This document shows positions 1 to 5,678 of a DNA stretch of 11,144 nt, piece by piece. Positions within the stretch are counted from its first letter, which is position 1; every line of letters begins with the position of its first letter. The DNA is from an uncultured Actinomycetes bacterium (lineage in GTDB: Bacteria > Actinomycetota > Actinomycetes > Nanopelagicales > Nanopelagicaceae): assembly GCA_903921405.1 (NCBI GenBank), contig CAIXPV010000075.1, positions 1-11,144 on the forward strand, in the 5' to 3' direction. The notes under the pieces are model-generated. The model saw nothing but the letters and a program-made list of their open reading frames with translations, had not been told where the DNA came from and did not search any database. Position numbers and translations under genes: made by a program.

Positions 1-1
1 C

Positions 2-301
2 TTTGAGACATTTGTTGCGATTTTATGGAACACAATCACAGTCTCACTTCGCCAAAGCATCATCCCGCCGGTGTTGCTGGGTCGGGTCAATAGCGTCTAT
101 CGATTCTTTGCCTGGGGTTCGATCCCTATTGGAATGTTTGTGGGCGGGGGATTGGTCACGGTCATGACTCACGTGGTATCTCGCGAAAGCGCCCTCCGGG
201 CCCCCTACTTGATTTCGGTCGTACTGGGCCTGTTGTTGTGGGCCTTGGCGGCGCCTCGCTTAACCACCGCAAAAATCGAAAAAGCCCGCCAGCAGGGGTG
301 A
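2..301 (+). CDS. MFS transporter, C-terminal fragment (EntS/MFS_3-like)
   Basis: This is the last 99 codons of a gene that begins left of the window; frame 2 is open from base 2 to the TGA at 299-301. The fragment starts FETFVAILWNTITVSLRQS and continues through PPVLLGRVNSVYRFFAWGS, the 'R-x-S-x-x-P-x-x-L-L-G-R-V-N-S-x-Y-R' loop between helices that is typical of the enterobactin-exporter-like MFS group. After it come two hydrophobic helices (GSIPIGMFVGGGLVTVMT and YLISVVLGLLLWALAA) and a short basic cytosolic tail ending KARQQG. It would sit in the cytoplasmic membrane as a proton-driven exporter, but the substrate cannot be told from this end. A GTG at 71 lies in frame but inside the conserved loop, so it is not the true start. 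The next gene on this strand starts 173 nt downstream with its own ribosome binding site, so the two are probably separate transcripts. Confidence 0.8.
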   Translation, partial: FETFVAILWNTITVSLRQSIIPPVLLGRVNSVYRFFAWGSIPIGMFVGGGLVTVMTHVVSRESALRAPYLISVVLGLLLWALAAPRLTTAKIEKARQQG

Positions 302-333
302 TTTTTCTCAGTTTCTTACCTTATATATATAGG

Positions 334-339
334 TATAAA
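334..339 (+). promoter_or_regulatory. Candidate -10 element for the binding-protein gene
   Basis: TATAAA at 334-339 follows an AT-rich run (321-330) in the 173-nt gap between the MFS fragment and the binding-protein gene. No convincing -35 hexamer is seen 16-18 nt upstream; the best is TTTCTT at 312-317. If used, it gives a 5' leader of about 130 nt. A weaker alternative is TTGCGT at 374-379 with CAGACT at 397-402, spaced 17 nt. The choice between them is inference. Confidence 0.3.
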
Positions 340-424
340 CGGCGATGTGAGGCAGGTGCGAGCCATTTGCCTGTTGCGTCACAGTGGAGCGTACGGCAGA
401 CTCTCTGCACCAATGGGTAGGTGT

Positions 425-461
425 GGGGTTAGTCGACTCTTCACATGTACCCAATAACCCC
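425..461 (+). promoter_or_regulatory. Inverted repeat in the leader just before the ribosome binding site
   Basis: GGGGTTA at 425-431 is the exact reverse complement of TAACCCC at 455-461, and the right arm ends 2 nt before the AAGGAGG ribosome binding site. A second pair, GGGTA (415-419) with TACCC (448-452), interlocks with the first, so the two could be alternative folds or a pseudoknot. It matches no riboswitch class I recognise. The arms are short and may be chance. Confidence 0.25.
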
Positions 462-463
462 TC

Positions 464-470
464 AAGGAGG
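464..470 (+). promoter_or_regulatory. Strong ribosome binding site for the binding-protein gene
   Basis: AAGGAGG at 464-470 lies 4 nt before the ATG at 475. It decides the start: an in-frame ATG at 445 lies upstream of this site and would add ten residues (MYPITPQGGL) before a normal signal peptide. Confidence 0.8.
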
Positions 471-474
471 ACTA

Positions 475-2319
475 ATGAAGTTACAACGCAGCGCAAAATT
501 TGCGTTAGCAATTACAGCTTCTGCGGCTTTGGCAGTATCTCTACTGACCCCAGCCCAGGCTGCAACGCGTTCAACTGTAATCCTGCATGAAACAAACGCA
601 ATCACTGGTTTGAACTGCAGCCTTTCAGCTACGAACTCAACAACATGTTCTGCAGTTTCATACCTACAAGGTATGGGCTTTAACTATTACAACAACAAAA
701 AAGAGCTTGTAAAGAACACTGTTTTTGGTTCATACAAGATCGTTAAGAACACAAAGACTGACTTCCGTACATCATGGACAGTTAACCCAGGCCGCGTGTG
801 GTCAGATGGAACACCAATTACTGGTGAAGACCTTCTTCTTTCACACGTTCTGCAGAGCGATGCATATTCAATCGCTGCAGGTCTTGGAGATCCAAAGAGC
901 AAGACTGCCAAGCCAGCATTTAACGGTCTTGGATACTCAGGAGTTTATGCTGACAACATCGTTGGAGAGCCAACACTTTCTGCCGACAAGATGACAGTAA
1001 CTCTTCGCTTCAAGAAGCCAATCGCTAACTGGGATCTCTACGGTCCAGGACCAGCCTCTGTTCACGCACTTGTGTTGATGGCAGAAGGCAAGAAGGCACT
1101 TGGAACTGTTGCAGAAAACGAAGCTGCTCGTGATCGCTTTGTTGCTGCATTCAATGCCAAGGACTCAGTTTTGCTTAAGAAAATTGGTAAAGTCTGGTCA
1201 GAAGATTTCACAATCACAACTGTTGACAAGACAACTAACCCACTGCTTCTCGTAAGCAATGGTGGATTTATTCTTGACAGCGCAGTTGCAAAGACTTCTG
1301 TAACACTTAAGAAGAACCCTAAGTACAACTCAGGTCCAGCGATGAGCGGATCAATCGATACTGTTGTATTCAAGTTCATCGGTGATGGCACAGCTGCTGC
1401 ACAGGCACTTGCTAACGGCGAGCTCGATGTTTACGCAGGTCAGGCAACTGCCGATGGCGTTGCAGCACTAAAGAAGATCTCTGCAGTTAACGTCGTTGGT
1501 GTAGAACAAGTTGCTTACGAGCACTGGGATCTTCACTATGACACTGTTGTTGATGAGGCTCCATACACTGGTCTTTTCTCAGTAAAAGATGGCGCTAAGT
1601 CTCTAGCACTTCGTCAAGCATTCTTACTCGGAATTCCACGCGATGAAATCATGGAGAAGTTGATTGCACCAATTAACGGTGTTACAACTCCACTTTCTTC
1701 AACATGGGTTTCACCAGGATCTGCTCTTTACTCAAAGGTGATTGCAGCTAACGGATCTTCATTCCTAACACGTGGAACTCAAGCATCACGTAACCTAACT
1801 GCACTTAACTTGGTTAAGAAGTACTATCCAAATGCACTTAAGAGCCCAGTAAAGGTTCGCGTACTTGTTCCAGGAAACAATCCACGTCGTGCCTCAGAGT
1901 TCGCTCTAGCTAAGGCAAACATGGCAAAGATTGGATTCGACCTAGTAGGAGATGTTCGTACTGACTGGCCTTCACTTCTAGGTAACTCAAACTACGATGC
2001 ATACTTCTTCGCTTGGGTTGCATCATCTGTAACACAGCGTCAATCAGCTGAGGTCTTTGATACCAATGGTGGAAATAACATCCTTGGTTACAGCAACCCA
2101 GCAGTTGATGGAATCATTGCAACTTTGGATACACCTCTTTCAGAGGCAATCCTTGGTGCTAAGTACATCGCAATTGAGCGCCTAACAAATGCTGATGCAA
2201 TCACAACTGGTGTATTCGTACACCCAGGTGTTGTAGCAGTTAACAAGGATCTCAAGAACGTAAAGCCAGGCCCATTGTCTCCACAGATGGTGTGGAACTT
2301 CTGGGAGTGGACCTACTAA
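475..2319 (+). CDS. ABC transporter substrate-binding protein, family 5 (DppA/OppA type)
   Basis: The 614-residue protein is the extracytoplasmic receptor of the importer encoded downstream and probably binds oligopeptides; the exact ligand is not readable. The start at 475 follows a strong ribosome binding site. Residues 1-29 form a classic Sec signal: MKLQR, a hydrophobic core, then PAQA with cleavage predicted before Ala30. There is no lipobox cysteine. The mature N-terminus has two cysteines (C48, C58) that could form a disulfide. The motif RVWSDGTPITGEDLLLSH (from about residue 107) is the hallmark of SBP_bac_5 proteins, and the C-terminus ends in a Trp-rich MVWNFWEWTY. Lysine is mostly AAG, and Ala/Thr/Ser/Pro codons mostly end in A or T, a more uniform codon choice than in the permease genes, consistent with very high expression. 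A stable hairpin follows the stop. Specificity could also be nickel, a glycoside or another family-5 ligand. Confidence 0.92.
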   Translation: MKLQRSAKFALAITASAALAVSLLTPAQAATRSTVILHETNAITGLNCSLSATNSTTCSAVSYLQGMGFNYYNNKKELVKNTVFGSYKIVKNTKTDFRTSWTVNPGRVWSDGTPITGEDLLLSHVLQSDAYSIAAGLGDPKSKTAKPAFNGLGYSGVYADNIVGEPTLSADKMTVTLRFKKPIANWDLYGPGPASVHALVLMAEGKKALGTVAENEAARDRFVAAFNAKDSVLLKKIGKVWSEDFTITTVDKTTNPLLLVSNGGFILDSAVAKTSVTLKKNPKYNSGPAMSGSIDTVVFKFIGDGTAAAQALANGELDVYAGQATADGVAALKKISAVNVVGVEQVAYEHWDLHYDTVVDEAPYTGLFSVKDGAKSLALRQAFLLGIPRDEIMEKLIAPINGVTTPLSSTWVSPGSALYSKVIAANGSSFLTRGTQASRNLTALNLVKKYYPNALKSPVKVRVLVPGNNPRRASEFALAKANMAKIGFDLVGDVRTDWPSLLGNSNYDAYFFAWVASSVTQRQSAEVFDTNGGNNILGYSNPAVDGIIATLDTPLSEAILGAKYIAIERLTNADAITTGVFVHPGVVAVNKDLKNVKPGPLSPQMVWNFWEWTY

Positions 2320-2355
2320 GGGTTATTAGCCTTTAGTAATAAATAGGTAGTAAAG

Positions 2356-2387
2356 ATGACACCCGGAAGGTAACTTCCGGGTGTCAT
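2356..2387 (+). promoter_or_regulatory. 14-bp perfect stem-loop between binding-protein and permease genes
   Basis: ATGACACCCGGAAG (2356-2369) pairs perfectly with CTTCCGGGTGTCAT (2374-2387) around a GTAA tetraloop. It starts 36 nt after the binding-protein stop and lies about 63 nt before the permease start. No T-run follows (the next bases are TGCCTGTATAG), so it is not a standard intrinsic terminator. Its position between a binding-protein gene and its permease genes is where mRNA-stabilising or attenuating hairpins are known in other ABC import operons, such as the malE-malF region. The role in raising binding-protein over permease mRNA is inference. Confidence 0.7.
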
Positions 2388-2450
2388 TGCCTGTATAGTC
2401 TGAAAAGTTTTTGACCGCAGTTCTTGTTGCTAGAAAGGTTCTATTTCACG

Positions 2451-3995
2451 ATGTTTGCTTTCATCATGCGCCGTTTGGGCGTTTTGGGCGTCATCCTCAT
2501 GGGTTCTAGTTTTATCCTCTACAACCTTGCGGCATATTCAGGTGATCCCCTTGCTGATTTAAAGACAAGCACTGATCCCAACCGAGATTTCTTAATGATC
2601 TCGCTCAGTCGTGAACTTCAATTAGATGTTCCGCCTCCAGCTCGATATTTCCTCTGGCTCAAAGGCGTTCTTGGCCTATTTGTTGGCCATGCAAACTTTG
2701 GTATGACCCGTGAAGGTGCAACCGTGGGCGCCGACTTAGCCCAAGCTATCCCAGTGACCCTTCGTCTGGTTTTGGCTTCAACGATTCTTGCAATAGTCAT
2801 GGGCATTGGAATCGGCGTTGTCACTGCACTTCGCCAGTACAGCCGATTCGATTATTCGATGACCTTCGTATCGTTTTTAATGTTCTCACTTCCAATCTTT
2901 TGGGTAGCCGTATTGCTTAAGCAGTACCTAGCGATCTCATTTAATAACTTTTTACGTGAACCAAATGTTCCGCTCAAAGGCTTATTCCTTCTGGCACTAG
3001 CCAGCGGCATTTTCTGGGCCTCGGTTATCGGCGGAACGCGCAAAACTTTCTGGACTGTATTTGGCACTGCCACTTTAATCGCCGGTGGAATGGTTGCGAT
3101 TATGGATGCCATGAACTGGTTCTTACACCCAGGTCTTGGGCCAATCATTGTTGGTGGCTTATCTGTAGGTATTGCATATGGCGTTACTCAACTTTCTGTC
3201 GGCATTACCAATAAAGCTGCCCTGCGTGCATCGCTAACCGTCTCAGCTGCAACTTTGCTGGTGTATTACCCTGCAAACTGGGTATTTGATAACCATCAAG
3301 GTGCACTCGGGGTCTTTGCTATCTTCTCGATCCTGATCACAGTAGGAGTTTTTGCCGGAATTTCATTCTCAAAAATCGATCGTGGGCCAATTATTCGAAC
3401 CGCAGTCCTCACTGCCTTTCTCTCATCAATAATTATCGTCGTCGACAAATTTATGCAAACGTGGCAGCCATACATGGAGACTGATGCGATTAACTATCGA
3501 CCGGTACCAACTATTGGCCAACGCAGTGACTTATTAGATACACAAGATTTTTGGGTTTCTAACCTTGATCTAGTCATGCACTTGTTCTTGCCGACCGTTG
3601 CACTGACATTGATTTCCTTTGCGGGCTATATTCGATACTCCCGCGGAACGCTGCTAGAGGTGCTTAATCAGGATTACATTCGCACCGCCCGTGCGAAGGG
3701 CTTAACTGAACGAACTGTGATTATGCGTCACGCATTCAGAAACACGATGATTCCTTTAACAACGATTATGGTCGTTGATTTTGCAGGTGTTATTGGCGGT
3801 GCGTTGATTACTGAACGCGTCTTTGGTTGGTCTGGTATGGGAACGCTGTTTTATCGAGGCATCCTCTCCTTTGACTTAAATCTCTTGATGGGTGTCTTCT
3901 TTGTAACATCGACTTTGTCGGTCTTAGCGAATCTAGTTGCAGATTTGTTGTATTCGGCCTTAGACCCACGTATTCGAGTAGGAAGTGGTGCATAA
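2451..3995 (+). CDS. ABC transporter permease, DppB-like, with enlarged membrane domain
   Basis: This is the first of two channel-forming subunits of the peptide-type importer. With the ATG at 2451 (AGAAAGG 12 nt upstream) it has 514 residues; a TTG at 2424 and an ATG at 2466 are alternatives. The DppB landmarks are present: TM1 (about 8-28), a soluble loop, TM2-3 (about 102-165, with FSLPIFW at 146-151), then after a long gap HLFLPTVALTLISFAGYIRYSR (377-398), the EAA loop contacting the ATPase (DYIRTARAKGL at 408-418, then HAFRNTMIP to 435), and the C-terminal GALITERVFGWSGMG and LDPRIR. DppB proteins are usually about 310-340 residues. The excess is a block at about 177-335 with six hydrophobic stretches (177-195, 200-224, 230-250, 259-279, 285-306, 314-334), placed between TM3 and the helix before the EAA loop. 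An even number of helices would preserve the topology. The stop abuts the next start (TAAATG). Confidence 0.9.
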   Translation: MFAFIMRRLGVLGVILMGSSFILYNLAAYSGDPLADLKTSTDPNRDFLMISLSRELQLDVPPPARYFLWLKGVLGLFVGHANFGMTREGATVGADLAQAIPVTLRLVLASTILAIVMGIGIGVVTALRQYSRFDYSMTFVSFLMFSLPIFWVAVLLKQYLAISFNNFLREPNVPLKGLFLLALASGIFWASVIGGTRKTFWTVFGTATLIAGGMVAIMDAMNWFLHPGLGPIIVGGLSVGIAYGVTQLSVGITNKAALRASLTVSAATLLVYYPANWVFDNHQGALGVFAIFSILITVGVFAGISFSKIDRGPIIRTAVLTAFLSSIIIVVDKFMQTWQPYMETDAINYRPVPTIGQRSDLLDTQDFWVSNLDLVMHLFLPTVALTLISFAGYIRYSRGTLLEVLNQDYIRTARAKGLTERTVIMRHAFRNTMIPLTTIMVVDFAGVIGGALITERVFGWSGMGTLFYRGILSFDLNLLMGVFFVTSTLSVLANLVADLLYSALDPRIRVGSGA

Positions 3996-5084
3996 ATGGC
4001 CCGCACATCTAAAAAGTCAACGGAATCAACTGAGGTTCTCAGTGGTGAGAACGCGATCTCCAATCGAGAAGTTGAAGGCTTAAGCCAGGGGCAAATAGTT
4101 CGCCGCCGCTTCTTCCGTCACCGTGCTGCAGTTATCTCTTTAGTAACAATTATTTCAATCGTCATATTTGTATTTAGCGCGCTGGACTTTAGATTATTTG
4201 GCGTGTGGAGAATTCATGGATGGTGGAAGTGGACAACCGAAGATCTACCTGAGCTTCGCGTTGGCGACTGTCCAGGTGGAACCGTTGGATGCCCAACAAT
4301 CTCTTTGCGTCCACAGTTCCTAGGTGGAGCAGGCATTGGACTTGGTACACATCCATTTGGTCAAGATGACATCGGACATGACTTCTTTGCTTTGGTAATG
4401 AAAGGTGCGCAGCGCTCATTATCTGTAATGGTAGTTATTGGCTTCCTCGGCGGAACAATTGGAACTATCGTCGGTTCAATCTCTGGCTTCTATCGCGGAA
4501 AGATTGACTCAATCCTGATGCGCCTTGTGGACTTCATGATTACAGTTCCAGCAGTTCTAATTGGCTCTGTCATCGGCTACCACTACGGCAACCTTGGCGC
4601 GATCTTCTTAGCGTTTTACTTAGGTTTATTTGCATGGACTGGCCTGTCACGTTTAGTGCGTGGAGAGTTTTTGACCCTTCGTGAACGAGAGTTCGTTGAT
4701 GCCGCACGCGTTGCTGGCGCATCTAATCGCCGTATTATCTTCAAGCACATTTTGCCTAATGCCGTCGGAATCATCATCGTCTCAGTAACGCTGCTCTTAT
4801 CGGGAGCAATTTTGCTTGAGACGGCGCTGTCTTACTTAGGCTTTGGCGTGGTTCCACCGGATGTTTCACTGGGACTATTAATTAGCCAGTATCAGGATTC
4901 GTTTACGACCCGCCCATGGCTGTTTTGGTATCCAGGCTTCTTTATTATCTCAATTGCTCTGAGTATTAACTTTATTGGTGATGGTCTGCGTGATGCATTC
5001 GATCCACGCCAGCGTCGACGCATTTCAAAGAAAGAGCGTCAAGAGTCAGCCACCGCTAGAAAACTGGCACAGGCCGATGAGTAA
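3996..5084 (+). CDS. ABC transporter permease, DppC-like
   Basis: This is the second channel subunit, 362 residues, whose ATG directly follows the stop of the DppB-like gene, so the two are almost certainly translated together. It has a basic cytosolic N-terminus (1-44), TM1 (about 45-63), an external segment (about 64-130), then THPFGQDDIGHDFF (118-131), equivalent to the family 'HPLGTDDLGRD' motif, and five further helices. The EAA loop is EREFVDAARVAGASNRRIIF (230-249) with KHILPNAVG after it, and the C-terminus is FIGDGLRDAFDPRQRRR, typical of DppC. The external segment after TM1 is somewhat longer than usual, with several tryptophans (71, 76, 77, 79) and a C92/C99 pair that could form a disulfide outside the membrane. 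Its stop at 5082-5084 is 1 nt from the stop of the convergent PH-domain gene. Confidence 0.93.
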   Translation: MARTSKKSTESTEVLSGENAISNREVEGLSQGQIVRRRFFRHRAAVISLVTIISIVIFVFSALDFRLFGVWRIHGWWKWTTEDLPELRVGDCPGGTVGCPTISLRPQFLGGAGIGLGTHPFGQDDIGHDFFALVMKGAQRSLSVMVVIGFLGGTIGTIVGSISGFYRGKIDSILMRLVDFMITVPAVLIGSVIGYHYGNLGAIFLAFYLGLFAWTGLSRLVRGEFLTLREREFVDAARVAGASNRRIIFKHILPNAVGIIIVSVTLLLSGAILLETALSYLGFGVVPPDVSLGLLISQYQDSFTTRPWLFWYPGFFIISIALSINFIGDGLRDAFDPRQRRRISKKERQESATARKLAQADE

Positions 5085-5085
5085 T

Positions 5086-5619
5086 TTATTTAATGAACAG
5101 ACCGCTCTTAACCTGGAAGATATTGTGAGCGGGCACAGCTCGGGCGATGAAATCTTTTCGGCGCAGTCGAGCAATGTAGGCACACGCACCCGAATCACTT
5201 CGCGGCGAGTCACCAATTCGAACCGGGTGCGCACTGCCTCGGGGAGTGAAGTCACTCTTATGCATACGCTTTCCGTGACGACGACTCGGAGCTGGAGCGG
5301 CCCACGCGTAGAAAGTGCGGCCGTCAACAATGATCGACATGCTGTACTTAGTCTCGATCTCATCGACGAGATCCCAGCTAGCAGTGATCTCTTTGGTTGG
5401 GTTAACGATCTTGATGCCTTCATCAAAGATCACAACGTAGGGCTTAATGAAACTCAAGTAAGTCCCGAAAACGCCCAGACCGCAGATACCCACAGTGATA
5501 ATCGCTTCAGCGACTCCACCGTAGTAAATACTTTGAGCGATAAAACCGCCGAAAAAAGCGATCAACACCCAACCCATAATGAGCGCACTAGTGGGACGGA
5601 ACTTTTCGGGATTGTTCAT
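5086..5619 (-). CDS. Small membrane protein with bacterial PH domain (bPH_6-like)
   Basis: The 177-residue protein is on the strand opposite to the importer genes that flank it. It has two hydrophobic helices (about 12-34 and 37-60), then a beta-rich PH-like domain: PYVVIFDEGIKIVNPTKEI (60-78), SWDLVDEIE (81-89), SMSIIVDGRTFYAWAAPAPS (93-112). This strand pattern and the 'G-R-T-[FY]-Y-A-W-A-x-P-A-P' end match the small actinobacterial PH-domain membrane proteins as I remember them. A basic linker and a conserved-looking GDSPRSDSGACAYIARLRR (136-154) follow. Function is unknown for the family; a role in the membrane or cell envelope is a guess. The gene ends 1 nt from the DppC-like stop and starts 59 nt before the ATPase gene. 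There is no clear ribosome binding site at the ATG; CAAACT ends 6 nt before it and could be a leaderless -10. It uses no TTA, CTA or TCA codons, which leaves its antisense frame open. Confidence 0.85.
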   Translation of the reverse strand: MNNPEKFRPTSALIMGWVLIAFFGGFIAQSIYYGGVAEAIITVGICGLGVFGTYLSFIKPYVVIFDEGIKIVNPTKEITASWDLVDEIETKYSMSIIVDGRTFYAWAAPAPSRRHGKRMHKSDFTPRGSAHPVRIGDSPRSDSGACAYIARLRRKDFIARAVPAHNIFQVKSGLFIK

Positions 5620-5666
5620 GAACTCAGTTTGTCACAGTTGGATCTAAACCTTGATATGAAGCTAGC

Positions 5667-5671
5667 GGAGG
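5667..5671 (+). promoter_or_regulatory. Ribosome binding site of the fused ATPase gene
   Basis: GGAGG at 5667-5671 lies 7 nt before the ATG at 5679 and fixes that start. The 59-nt gap to the divergent PH gene shows only a poor promoter (TTGTCA at 5629-5634 without a good -10), so whether this gene has its own promoter is open. Confidence 0.75.
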
Positions 5672-5678
5672 CACACCT

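Noticed and set aside
283..309. Possible terminator after the MFS fragment (AAAAAGCCC ... GGGGTGATTTTT)
   Set aside because: It has only three or four G-C pairs and lies inside the coding end; too weak to call.
445..474. Upstream ATG at 445 as start of the binding protein
   Set aside because: The AAGGAGG site lies downstream of it, and the ATG at 475 gives a normal signal peptide (MKLQR then a hydrophobic core).
2411..2439. Promoter TTGACC with TAGAAA or AAAGGT before the DppB-like gene
   Set aside because: The 14-nt spacer to TAGAAA is too short, AAAGGT at 17 nt is a poor -10, and the AGAAAGG is better read as the ribosome binding site.
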